Assembly: GCF_001697225.1 (NCBI RefSeq)
Contig: NZ_CP014671.1
Location: 248,001 to 312,000, forward strand
Source: Immundisolibacter cernigliae
GTDB taxonomy: Bacteria; Pseudomonadota; Gammaproteobacteria; Immundisolibacterales; Immundisolibacteraceae
Direction of reading: 5' to 3'
Length of the DNA stretch: 64,000 nt
The notes beneath the pieces were generated by a model, which was given only the letters and a program-made list of their open reading frames with translations, ran no database searches and was not told the origin of the DNA. This document shows, piece by piece, positions 34,971-43,178 of this stretch. The stretch's first letter is position 1; each line of letters begins with the position of its first letter. The translations under genes and the position numbers were made by a program.

Positions 34971-37607
34971 TTACGCCAGCGCCTTGCTGACCACTTCGTA
35001 GAGGTCTTTCGACAGCTGTGTCGCCGCCAGGCGTTCCAATTGAGTGCGCATCAGAGCCTGCCGGCCGGGCTCGTAGCGGCGCCAGCGGGCGAGCGCCTGC
35101 ACCAGGCGGGCTGCCAGCATGGGATTGAAGGCATCGATGGCCAGCACCTGATCGGCCAGGAAGGCGTAGCCGGCACCGTCGGCGGCGTGGAACCGTGCCG
35201 GGTTGCCGTGCACGAAGACGCCGACCAGGGCTCGCACGCGGTTGGGGTTGCGCGGTGCGTAGGCCGGGTGATGCAGCAGGGCCTTCACGTCGTCCAGTGC
35301 CTGCACGCGACGCGCGCCGGCCTGCACGCTGAACCAGCGGTCCAGCACGATCGCTTCGCCCTGCCAGCGCTGGTAGAAGGCGGCCAGCGCCTGTTCGCGC
35401 TCGGGCGCGTCCAGCTGTGCCAGCAGCGCCAGCGCCGCGTTGCTGTCGGTCATGTTGTCAGCGGCCTCGAACTGCGCCAGGCACAGGCTGGCGCCGATGT
35501 CGTCCAGTTCCGCCAGGTAGCCCAGGCAAAGGTTGCGCAGGCTGCGTCGGCCGACCTGGGCGCCCTCGAACTGATACGGGCCGGTCGGTGCGAGAGCCTT
35601 GTAGCGCGCCAGCAGCGGCTCGCGCAGGGCCTGCGCCAGCGCCAGGCGCAGGAAGCGGCGCACCTCGTGGATGGCCTGTGGGTCGACCACGTCGAGTTCG
35701 CCCGCGATGAACGTTTCCGACGGCAGCGTCAGCAACTCGGTCACCAGCGCCGGATCGAGGTTCTGGTCGGTCAGGCAGCGGCGCGCCGCGGCAAGCAGGC
35801 CGGCGTCCATCGACAGGGTTTCGCCGTTGGCGTGCGTCGCCAGCAAACGGCGTATCAGGCGCAGGTAGAGCTGCTGGCCGGCCTCGTAGCGGGCGTAGGC
35901 GTCGGTGTCGTGCGCCAGCAGGTGCGCGAGCTGCGCATCGTCCAGATCGATTTCCAGGCGTACCGGGGCCGAGAAGCCGCGCAGCAGCGAGGGCACCGGC
36001 GGCGCCGAAATGTCTTCGAACACGAAGGTCTGTTCGGCTTCGCGCAGCTGCAGTACGCGCTGCGTGCCGGTGGCCGTGGCCTCCCCTTCCAGGCGCAGCG
36101 GCAGCTCGCGCCCGTCCGCAGCCAGCAGACCGAGTGCGACCGGAATCGGCAGCGGCTGCTTGTCCGGCTGGCCCGGTGTCGGCGGCGTGTGCTGGCGCAG
36201 CGTCAGGTAGTAGCGCTGCGCCGAGGCGTCATGGCGATGCTGCACCGTCAGCTGCGGCGTGCCGGCCTGGCGGTACCAGTCCATGAAGGGTTCGAGATCG
36301 ACGCCGTTGGCATCGGCCAGCGCGGCGACGAAGTCCTCCACCGTCACCGCCTGCCCGTCGTGGCGGGCGAAGTAGCGGTCCATGCCGCGCCGAAAGCCGT
36401 CCACGCCCAGCAGCGTGTGCAGCATGCGCACCACCTCGGCGCCCTTCTGGTAGACGGTGCTGGTATAAAAGTTGTTGATCTCGACGTAGGCCTGCGGCCG
36501 CACCGGGTGCGCCAGCGGGCCGCCGTCCTCGGCGAACTGCACGGTGCGCAGGTTGCGCACGTCGGCGATGCGCTTGACCGCCGCCGAGCCCATGTCAGCC
36601 GAGAACTGCTGGTCGCGGAACACAGTGAGGCCTTCCTTCAGCGACAGCTGGAACCAGTCGCGGCAAGTGATGCGGTTGCCGGTCCAGTTGTGGAAGTACT
36701 CGTGGGCGATGATGCCCTCGATGTACTGGTAGTCCAGGTCCGTGGCGCGCGAGGGCTCGGCCATCACGTACTTGGCGTTGAACACGTTCAGGCCCTTGTT
36801 CTCCATGGCCCCCATGTTGAAGTCGTCGACCGCCACGATGTGAAACACGTCGAGGTCGTACTCGCGGCCGTACACGCGCTCGTCCCAGGCCATGGATTTT
36901 TTAAGCGCGGCCATGGCGTGGCCGCACTGCGCCACATAGGCCGGCTCGGTGTGGATGTACAGCTGCACCGTGCGCCCGCTGGACGTGACGAAGGTGTCCG
37001 TGAGGGCCTCCAGCTGACCGGCCACCAGCGCGAACAAGTAGCTGGGCTTGGGGAACGGATCGTCGAAGGTGGCGTAGTGGCGGCCGTCCGGCAGTTCGCC
37101 GCCCGCCACGCGGTTGCCGTTCGACAGCAGCAGCGGATAGGTGTCGCGGTCGGCCCGCAGCGTGGTGGTGAAGCGCGTCAGCACGTCCGGGCGGTCCGGA
37201 AAATAGGTGATGCGCCGAAAGCCCTCGGCCTCGCACTGCGTGCACAGCATGCCGCGCGAGGTGTACAGCCCCTCCAGCGCGCTGTTTGCGGACGGATCGA
37301 TCTCGACCTCGGTTTCGATACACACCTGATCCGGCAGACCGGGAATGGTGAGCGTGTCGGCGGTGACCTCGTATTCGCTCGGGCGCATGGGGTAGCCGTC
37401 GCGGCTGACCCGGCGCAGCTTCAGTCCCTGCCCGTCGAGCACCAGCGGCGCGTTGCGCTGGCCGGCCGGGTTGCGGCGCAGTTCCAGCCGGCCCCGCACG
37501 CGCGTGTGGGCCGGATCGAGATCGAATTCGAGCTGCACGGACGTGACCAGGAATTCCGGCGGGCGGTAGTCTTTCAGTTCGATGGCACGGGGGGTGGCGT
37601 CACGCAT
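34971..37607 (-). CDS. pepN: Aminopeptidase N (M1 family)
   Basis: The 878-residue zinc metallopeptidase removes N-terminal residues from peptides in the cytoplasm. It has GAMEN at 266-270 and the zinc motif HEYFHNWTGNR (H302, E303, H306), with the second glutamate in LKEGLTVFRD. The domain order is N-terminal beta-sandwich, thermolysin-like catalytic domain, and DUF3458-type beta-sandwich and helical C-terminal domains, as in E. coli PepN (870 residues). I start at ATG 37607 (MRDATPRAIELKDYRPPEF), matching the family; the open frame extends 20 codons upstream without conservation. Confidence 0.95.
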   Translation of the reverse strand: MRDATPRAIELKDYRPPEFLVTSVQLEFDLDPAHTRVRGRLELRRNPAGQRNAPLVLDGQGLKLRRVSRDGYPMRPSEYEVTADTLTIPGLPDQVCIETEVEIDPSANSALEGLYTSRGMLCTQCEAEGFRRITYFPDRPDVLTRFTTTLRADRDTYPLLLSNGNRVAGGELPDGRHYATFDDPFPKPSYLFALVAGQLEALTDTFVTSSGRTVQLYIHTEPAYVAQCGHAMAALKKSMAWDERVYGREYDLDVFHIVAVDDFNMGAMENKGLNVFNAKYVMAEPSRATDLDYQYIEGIIAHEYFHNWTGNRITCRDWFQLSLKEGLTVFRDQQFSADMGSAAVKRIADVRNLRTVQFAEDGGPLAHPVRPQAYVEINNFYTSTVYQKGAEVVRMLHTLLGVDGFRRGMDRYFARHDGQAVTVEDFVAALADANGVDLEPFMDWYRQAGTPQLTVQHRHDASAQRYYLTLRQHTPPTPGQPDKQPLPIPVALGLLAADGRELPLRLEGEATATGTQRVLQLREAEQTFVFEDISAPPVPSLLRGFSAPVRLEIDLDDAQLAHLLAHDTDAYARYEAGQQLYLRLIRRLLATHANGETLSMDAGLLAAARRCLTDQNLDPALVTELLTLPSETFIAGELDVVDPQAIHEVRRFLRLALAQALREPLLARYKALAPTGPYQFEGAQVGRRSLRNLCLGYLAELDDIGASLCLAQFEAADNMTDSNAALALLAQLDAPEREQALAAFYQRWQGEAIVLDRWFSVQAGARRVQALDDVKALLHHPAYAPRNPNRVRALVGVFVHGNPARFHAADGAGYAFLADQVLAIDAFNPMLAARLVQALARWRRYEPGRQALMRTQLERLAATQLSKDLYEVVSKALA

Positions 37608-37743
37608 GGGGGCAAGCTCGGATGAAATGGTGAGGCCATTGTCGACACGGGCCGGGGCCCGCGGCAACCGGCGCGGAAAAATCGCCGTCCCGCTGCAGGC
37701 AGCGGTAAGCTGCGCGGCGCTTCGACCACCCCCTCAGGCACGC

Positions 37744-38832
37744 ATGTCCGCACCTTCACGCGCCGCGCTGTTCGATCTTGACGGCACGCTGCTGGATTCC
37801 ATCCCGGCGTTTCTTGCCATCACCCGTCGCGCCTGCCGCGAGCTGGGCTGGCCGCAGCCGGCGCCCGGCTACATTCGCGAGGTGATGACGCTGGGCCGCT
37901 CGCCCATCGAGGCATTGCTCGGGCCGGTCGCCGATGCCGACGCCCGACACCGTGCGTTGAGCGCCGCCAGCCAGAACCTCTGGAAGGAGGTGTTCGCCGC
38001 GGAGGCGCGCCTGTTTCACGACACGCTGTCGGTACTGCAACGGCTGGCGGCCACGGGCTGGCGCCTGGGCATCGTCACCGACTCGAATCACTTCGTGGTC
38101 AGCCGGCTGACCGAAGCTCCCGGCTGCCCGCCAATCGACGTCATCGTCACGCGCGACGAGGCACCGGCCCGCAAGCCTTCGCCCAGCGGCATCGAGCTTG
38201 CCCTGCAGATGCTGGGGCTGGCGCCCGAGGCCGCAATCTACGTCGGCGACAACCCGATCGACATCAAGGCCGCCCACGGCGCCGGCGTGCGGGCCTTTGG
38301 CATCACCACCGGCGCTTCGCGGCGCGAGGATCTGCTGCCGCACAACCCATATGCGGTGCTCGATTCGCTGACGCAGCTGCACGCCCACCTGGCTGACACG
38401 GCCCCCACGCCCACGGCCACGGTGCGCGGTGAACTGGTCAGTGGGCTTGGTGAGGCGAGCGGCTTTCTTGCCATAAGCTGGGTGCGTGAGGCCATCGAAG
38501 CCCGGCTCGGTGGCCCGTTCTACCCAGGCACCATCAACCTCGCCGCCGACACCGACGGTGCCGCGCTGGCGGCGCGCCTGCGCCACGACGTAAGGCTGCA
38601 GCGTTTCGAACTTGCGGCGCGCGATGATTTTTGCCCGGCGCTGCTGCATGCGGTGGAGTTGTCGCACCGCGCCATGCGCACCCCGGCGCTGCTGCTGTGG
38701 CCGCAAGTACCCGGTTATCCGGACGACAAGCTCGAACTGATCTGTCCCATTCCGCTGCGCACCGGCTGGGCGCTGACCGACGGCGTTGTGCTGGACGTGC
38801 GCTACCTGACCCTGGAGGAACCCTGGCCATGA
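37744..38832 (+). CDS. HAD-like hydrolase fused to a DUF120 (CTP-dependent riboflavin kinase-like) domain
   Basis: The 362-residue protein has two domains. Residues 1-215 are a HAD phosphatase: FDLDGTLLDS (D11, D13), GIVTDSN, a lysine in ARKPSPSG, and YVGDNPIDI. Residues about 226-353 match the archaeal CTP-dependent riboflavin kinase family: RGELVSGLGEASGFLAI, LGGPFYPGTINL and PGYPDDKLELICPIPLR. Archaeal RibK phosphorylates riboflavin to FMN using CTP. A HAD domain can hydrolyse phosphate esters, including riboflavin precursors or FMN, so a joint flavin role is possible but unproven. The stop overlaps the next ATG as ATGA. I do not recall this fusion being described. Confidence 0.85.
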   Translation: MSAPSRAALFDLDGTLLDSIPAFLAITRRACRELGWPQPAPGYIREVMTLGRSPIEALLGPVADADARHRALSAASQNLWKEVFAAEARLFHDTLSVLQRLAATGWRLGIVTDSNHFVVSRLTEAPGCPPIDVIVTRDEAPARKPSPSGIELALQMLGLAPEAAIYVGDNPIDIKAAHGAGVRAFGITTGASRREDLLPHNPYAVLDSLTQLHAHLADTAPTPTATVRGELVSGLGEASGFLAISWVREAIEARLGGPFYPGTINLAADTDGAALAARLRHDVRLQRFELAARDDFCPALLHAVELSHRAMRTPALLLWPQVPGYPDDKLELICPIPLRTGWALTDGVVLDVRYLTLEEPWP

Positions 38833-39278
38833 ACCTGCCCGAATTGAGCATCGACGACCTGGCCCGGCTGCGCCTGCAGGAATGCCAGGGCACGCTGATC
38901 GGCGGCCTCAAGGTGGCCTGTGGCCTGGGCATCAGCGCCGAGGAATTCGGCTTTCGGATGATGATGGAGCAGGGCATCAACTGGAGCCGCGTGTGCGGCG
39001 ATCTGGAGCGGATCGCACACATCTTTTACGAGCACTACCAGGTGACCTACGGCTTCGGCTGCGCGCTGCAGGTCGGCATAGAAAACGACACGCTGCGCTT
39101 TCAGATGCCGCCTGTCGAGGCTGCCGCAGCCGGGCAGCTCGCGCACTGGCAGATACCCGCCGTGGCCTTGCAGGACATGAATCGCGGCTTCTGGCGGGCG
39201 CTGACAGAAAACGCCGCCATCACCGCGCAGCTTGAGTTCGGCCCCGACCGCCATGTGGTGACGGTGCGCCGGGGTTGA
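38829..39278 (+). CDS. Unrecognised 149-residue protein coupled to the HAD-DUF120 gene
   Basis: I do not recognise the family. The protein is soluble, with no signal peptide or membrane segment. Visible features are FGFRMMMEQGINWSRVCGDL, then ERIAHIFYEHYQVTYGFGCA, and a C-terminal half predicted to be mixed alpha/beta. Codon use is like that of the neighbours. The ATG at 38829 overlaps the stop of the fusion gene as ATGA, so the two products are probably made together and may act together. Confidence 0.8.
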   Translation: MNLPELSIDDLARLRLQECQGTLIGGLKVACGLGISAEEFGFRMMMEQGINWSRVCGDLERIAHIFYEHYQVTYGFGCALQVGIENDTLRFQMPPVEAAAAGQLAHWQIPAVALQDMNRGFWRALTENAAITAQLEFGPDRHVVTVRRG

Positions 39279-39295
39279 GCAGTTTATAAAGGCGC

Positions 39296-39709
39296 TTATT
39301 TGACGACGCGCAGCTTCGGTCGCTCGGGCGGCGGCGGTTCGGGCGCGCTCGGCGGCGTGTCCGTTTCTTCGGTCGGAAACGTCATGCCCTGGCCATTTTC
39401 GCGCGCGTACACGGCCAGCACCGCCAGCATGGGCACCCACACCTCGCGCGCGACGCCGCCAAAGCGGGCGCCAAACGAGACGTACTCATTGGCCAGGTCG
39501 CGCCGCGTGGTGGCGCGCTGGGCGATGTTGAGCACGATCTTGCCGGCCTTCACGTGCTCTTGCGGCACGCTGACGCCGTCGAGGGTGGCGTCCACCAGTA
39601 TCTGCGGCGTCAGGCCGTTGTCCTCCATCCACTGCACCATGCCGCGCAGCAGATAGGGCTTGGCCGATGGCAGGTGCTGCACGTCCGACCCGTCAGGCGG
39701 ACTTGCCAT
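39296..39709 (-). CDS. sspB: ClpXP protease specificity-enhancing factor SspB
   Basis: The 137-residue adaptor delivers ssrA-tagged proteins to ClpXP. The N-terminal substrate-binding domain is clear (KPYLLRGMVQWMEDNGLTPQ, then ILVDATLDGVSVP, and NIAQRATTRRDLANEYVSFG). A proline-rich linker (TPPSAPEPPPPE) leads to the ClpX-binding tail RPKLRVVK, the XB motif. The gene follows sspA with a 17-base overlap, the usual gammaproteobacterial arrangement. Confidence 0.95.
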   Translation of the reverse strand: MASPPDGSDVQHLPSAKPYLLRGMVQWMEDNGLTPQILVDATLDGVSVPQEHVKAGKIVLNIAQRATTRRDLANEYVSFGARFGGVAREVWVPMLAVLAVYARENGQGMTFPTEETDTPPSAPEPPPPERPKLRVVK

Positions 39710-40418
39710 GCCGTATTTCGAATTCCTGCTCGGTCAGGCTGCTGCGAAACGCCGGGCGCGCAAACATGCGCTCGGCGTAGCGCAACATCGGCCGCGCCGG
39801 GGCCGGCAATTCGATGCCGTACACCGGCAAACGCCACAGCAACACGGTCAGCGCACAGTCGACCAGCGTCGGCCCCTCGCCGAACACGAACTCGTGCTGC
39901 TGGAACAGCGGCGCAATCGCAGTCAGGCCGTCGCGCAGGGTCTTGCGGGCGCCGGCGACATCGGATTTCTTTTCGTGCTCGGTCAGCGTGCGGTGCAGGC
40001 TGAACCAGTCGTGATCGATCCGCCACAACATCAGGCGGGCCTGGGCGCGGTTGATCGGATCGACCGGCATCAGCGGCGGGTGCGGGAAACGCTCGTCCAG
40101 GTACTCCATGATGATCGCGGAGTTGTAGAGCACCAGGCCGCGGTCAACCAACACTGGCAGGTCGCCATAGGGGTTGAGCTCGCGCAGATCCTCCGGCATG
40201 GCCGCCGGGTCGACCGACTCGATCTCGATCGAGATGTCCTTCTCGCACAGCACCAGCCGCGTGCGGTGGCTGTGGGGACACACCACACCGGCGTAGAGCT
40301 TCATGTTGCGGATGCGTTCGGTGGTGAAACCGTCGGCATCGCTGCCGTAATCCAGCGGCTCGACCTTGGGCGAGGCCTTGGCTGGCGCAGATTCCTTCTT
40401 GGGCGTTTTTGAAGACAA
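39693..40418 (-). CDS. sspA: Stringent starvation protein A (glutathione S-transferase fold)
   Basis: The RNA-polymerase-associated SspA core begins MKLYAGVVCPHSHRTRLVLC at residue 39 and includes NPYGDLPVLVDRGLVLYNSA, then IIMEYLDERFPHPPLMPVDP, nearly as in E. coli SspA. A GST C-terminal helical domain follows. The start is uncertain. I chose TTG 40418, preceded by AGGA at good spacing, giving an N-terminal lysine/alanine-rich extension (SSKTPKKESAPAKASPK) with coding-like codons. Alternatives are ATG 40304 (203 residues, the family length) and ATG 40445, which overlaps the cytochrome c1 stop. Confidence 0.88.
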   Translation of the reverse strand: MSSKTPKKESAPAKASPKVEPLDYGSDADGFTTERIRNMKLYAGVVCPHSHRTRLVLCEKDISIEIESVDPAAMPEDLRELNPYGDLPVLVDRGLVLYNSAIIMEYLDERFPHPPLMPVDPINRAQARLMLWRIDHDWFSLHRTLTEHEKKSDVAGARKTLRDGLTAIAPLFQQHEFVFGEGPTLVDCALTVLLWRLPVYGIELPAPARPMLRYAERMFARPAFRSSLTEQEFEIRHGKSA

Positions 40419-40434
40419 CGATATAAATCCTGGA

Positions 40435-41130
40435 TCAGTGAACATCACGCCAGTATTCGTGCTTGACCATGTAGGCCAGGCCGGAGAACACCAGCAGGAA
40501 AAGCAGAACCTTGACACCTAGGCTGTAGCGGACCAACTTGGCCGGCTCGCCCATGTAGACCATGAAATTGACCAGATCGCGCACCAGGGCGTCATATTCG
40601 GCGGGCTTGAGCGTGCCTTCCGCGACCTGCGTCAGATGCCCGTCCTGCAACGCCTGCGTGCCCTGCAAACCGGCCAGCACATGCGGCATGGCGGCGTTCG
40701 GGAACACCGTGTTGTTGACGCCAAACGGCCGCGCCGGGTCCAGGTAGAAGCTGCGCAGATAGCTGTACAGCCAGTCCGCGCCGCGCGAGCGGGCGGCCAG
40801 GGTCAGGTCCGGCGGCGCCTGGCCAAACCAGCGGGCACCGTCCTCATTGGCCAGCGCCACGTGCATGACCTGATTGACGTCACCACCGTTGAAGACCATG
40901 TTGGCCTGCACCTGCTCGGGCGTCAGTCCAAGGTCCTGCGCCACGCGCGAGTAGCGCATGAACTCGGCACTGTGGCAGCTGACACAGTAGTTGACGAAGG
41001 TGCGCGCGCCCCGCTGCAGGGCAGCCCGGTTGGACAGGTCGGCCTTGAAACCCGGCAGCGCCGCGCCTTCGGACGCCACGCCAAGCAACGGTGCGGCGGC
41101 CAGCAGACAAGCCAGAATCAGTTTTCTCAT
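40435..41130 (-). CDS. petC: Cytochrome c1 of the bc1 complex
   Basis: The 231-residue haem protein has a signal sequence (MRKLILACLLAAAPLLGVAS), haem-binding CVSCH at about residues 49-53, the axial methionine region NAAMPHVL, and a C-terminal membrane anchor (VKVLLFLLVFSGLAYMV). It passes electrons from the Rieske protein to soluble cytochrome c in the periplasm. The ATG at 41130 overlaps the cytochrome b stop as ATGA. sspA follows directly. Confidence 0.95.
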   Translation of the reverse strand: MRKLILACLLAAAPLLGVASEGAALPGFKADLSNRAALQRGARTFVNYCVSCHSAEFMRYSRVAQDLGLTPEQVQANMVFNGGDVNQVMHVALANEDGARWFGQAPPDLTLAARSRGADWLYSYLRSFYLDPARPFGVNNTVFPNAAMPHVLAGLQGTQALQDGHLTQVAEGTLKPAEYDALVRDLVNFMVYMGEPAKLVRYSLGVKVLLFLLVFSGLAYMVKHEYWRDVH

Positions 41131-42353
41131 TTTGTCGTCACCCTGTCCGGAACCGGCTTGGTGCTGTCGATCCTGGTGTAGATCGGCATGGCGAGGAAGA
41201 ACAGGAAATACAGCACCGACAGCACCCGCGCGATCAGCGTGTACAGGTCCGACACCGGCTGGGTTCCCAGATAGCCCAGGCCGATGAAGCTGACCACGAA
41301 GATGGCCAGCGCGATGCGGTTCAGTATCCCGCGGTAGCGGATCGACTTGACCGGGCTGCGGTCCAGCCACGGAATCAGGAACAGCATGAAGATGGCCGCG
41401 CCCATCGCCACCACGCCCAGGAACTTGTCCGGCACCGCGCGCAGGATCGAATAGAACGGCGCGAAGTACCACAGCGGCGCAATGTGTGGCGGCGTGACCA
41501 TCGGATCGGCGGGCTTGAAGTTGTCCGGCTCCAGGAACTTGCCCCACATCTCCGGCACGAAGAACACGATGGCGGCAAAAATGATGGCGAACACCGACAG
41601 GCCCCAGATGTCCTTGACCGTGTAATACGGGTGGAACGGGATGCCGTCCAGCGGCTTGCCATCGGCGCCTTTCTTCTTCTTGATCTCCACGCCGTCCGGG
41701 TTGTTCGAGCCGGTCTCGTGCAGGGCAATGATGTGGAAGAACACCAGCGCAATGATCAGCAATGGCACCGCCGCCACATGCAGCGCGAAGAAGCGGTTCA
41801 GGGTCGGGTCACCGACCGCGAAGTCACCGCGGATCCACAGCGACAGGCCATCGCCGATGATCGGGATGGCGCCAAACAGCGAGATGATCACCTGCGCGCC
41901 CCAGTACGACATCTGCCCCCACGGCAGCAGGTAGCCCATGAAGGCCTCGGCCATCAGCAGCACGTAGATGACCATGCCGAACAGCCATACCAACTCGCGC
42001 GGGCCCTTGCCCGAGCCGTAGATGATGCCGCGGAACATGTGCAGGTAGACCACCACGAAGAACATCGATGCGCCGGTCGAGTGCAGGTAGCGGATCAGCC
42101 AGCCCCAGCTGACGTCGCGCATGATGTACTCGACCGAGGCGAACGCCAGATCCTCGGACGGCTTGTAGTGCATCGTCAGGAAAATGCCGGTGACGATCTG
42201 CAACACCAGCACCGCCAGCGCCAGCGAGCCGAAGAAGTACCAGAAGTTGAAGTTCTTGGGCGCGTAGTACTGACCGACGTGATCGTCCCACCAGTCGAAG
42301 ATGGGGAAGCGGTCGTCGATCCAGCGCGCCAGACCCGAGCTGCGATTGGCCAT
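41127..42353 (-). CDS. petB: Cytochrome b of the bc1 complex
   Basis: The 408-residue membrane protein carries both haems and the quinone sites. Visible are the haem histidines in SWGWLIRYLHSTGAS and VYLHMFRG, the Qo motif region LLPWGQMSYWGAQV, and the PEWY equivalent, here APLWYFAPFYSILR, further on. About nine hydrophobic helices are present. The insert EIKKKKGADGKPLDG between helices is common in proteobacterial forms. The start shares one base with the stop of petA. Confidence 0.95.
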   Translation of the reverse strand: MANRSSGLARWIDDRFPIFDWWDDHVGQYYAPKNFNFWYFFGSLALAVLVLQIVTGIFLTMHYKPSEDLAFASVEYIMRDVSWGWLIRYLHSTGASMFFVVVYLHMFRGIIYGSGKGPRELVWLFGMVIYVLLMAEAFMGYLLPWGQMSYWGAQVIISLFGAIPIIGDGLSLWIRGDFAVGDPTLNRFFALHVAAVPLLIIALVFFHIIALHETGSNNPDGVEIKKKKGADGKPLDGIPFHPYYTVKDIWGLSVFAIIFAAIVFFVPEMWGKFLEPDNFKPADPMVTPPHIAPLWYFAPFYSILRAVPDKFLGVVAMGAAIFMLFLIPWLDRSPVKSIRYRGILNRIALAIFVVSFIGLGYLGTQPVSDLYTLIARVLSVLYFLFFLAMPIYTRIDSTKPVPDRVTTK

Positions 42354-42943
42354 TACGCGGTCTCCTGATCTTCGCCGATGACCAGGCGGGTGTCGGTCAG
42401 ATACTTGTGCGGCGGCACCGGCAGGTTAAGCGGCGGTGGCACGCCCTTGTAGACTCGCCCGGCGAGGTCGTAGCGGCCGCCGTGGCAGGGGCACAGAAAC
42501 CCGCCCTGCCAGTCGGCATCCAGGTCACCGACCTGCGGGCGCAGCTGCGGCGAGCACCCGAGGTGCGTGCACACGCCCAGCAGCACCAGGTACTCCGGCT
42601 TGAAGGAACGCTGGGCATTGGTCGCGTAAGTCGGTTGCTCGGACTGCGTCGACTCCGGGTCACGCAGTGCATCGGCGGACACCTTGGCCAGGTTGTCCAG
42701 CTCCTCCTGCGTGCGGCGCAGGATCCACACCGGCTTGCGGCGCCACTCGATCACCATCAGCTCGCCGGGCGCCAGCCTGCCGATGTCGACCTCCACCGGC
42801 CCACCGGCAGCCTGCGCCTTGGCGCTCGGCTGCATGCTGGATATGAACGGCACCGCCGTGGCCGCCAGACCCACCCCTCCCAGCGCCCCGGCCGTGCCGG
42901 CCAGCAGCCGACGGCGCGCGGGATCAACCGCATCGTTTGCCAT
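42353..42943 (-). CDS. petA: Rieske iron-sulfur subunit of the bc1 complex
   Basis: The 196-residue protein has a Tat-type N-terminus (ARRRLLAGTAGALGG) that also acts as the membrane anchor. The cluster ligands are in CTHLGC and CPCHGGRYD. It takes electrons from ubiquinol at the Qo site. It is the first gene of petABC, which is followed by sspAB. The 235-bp gap to the divergent degS-like gene should hold its promoter. Confidence 0.95.
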   Translation of the reverse strand: MANDAVDPARRRLLAGTAGALGGVGLAATAVPFISSMQPSAKAQAAGGPVEVDIGRLAPGELMVIEWRRKPVWILRRTQEELDNLAKVSADALRDPESTQSEQPTYATNAQRSFKPEYLVLLGVCTHLGCSPQLRPQVGDLDADWQGGFLCPCHGGRYDLAGRVYKGVPPPLNLPVPPHKYLTDTRLVIGEDQETA

Positions 42944-43016
42944 AGATCACGATTCCCCTGAAGGCGGGCCAGCGTTGCCCGCGGTAAGCCGCGAGCCCCG
43001 GAACACCTGCGGTGTG

Positions 43017-43036
43017 CGCCGCTTTGCGAAGCGGCG
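43017..43036. repeat. 8-bp perfect hairpin in the petA/degS-like divergent region
   Basis: CGCCGCTT and AAGCGGCG flank the 4-base loop TGCG, 74 bases upstream of petA and 143 bases upstream of the protease gene. Its role is unknown; it could be an operator or an mRNA leader structure. Confidence 0.35.
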
Positions 43037-43178
43037 GCCGGCAAGGTCCGTCCGGGGCGAGTGAAAAAGCCGCGGTATTGTGCCAAACGCGGCGCCGCAG
43101 CGCCAAACAGGCTCCGGACCGGGGTGCCGCTGTGCCGGTCGCGGCTGCTAGGATTGCCGCCCCTCACGGAGACCCGAC

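Noticed and set aside
34869-37625. Very long open frame (918 codons) on the plus strand opposite pepN
   Set aside because: It mirrors the third-position G+C bias of pepN, has no recognisable motif and is rich in repeated Val/Gln/Arg/His. Similar shadows lie opposite many genes here (for example 3706-5982 and 60737-63520).
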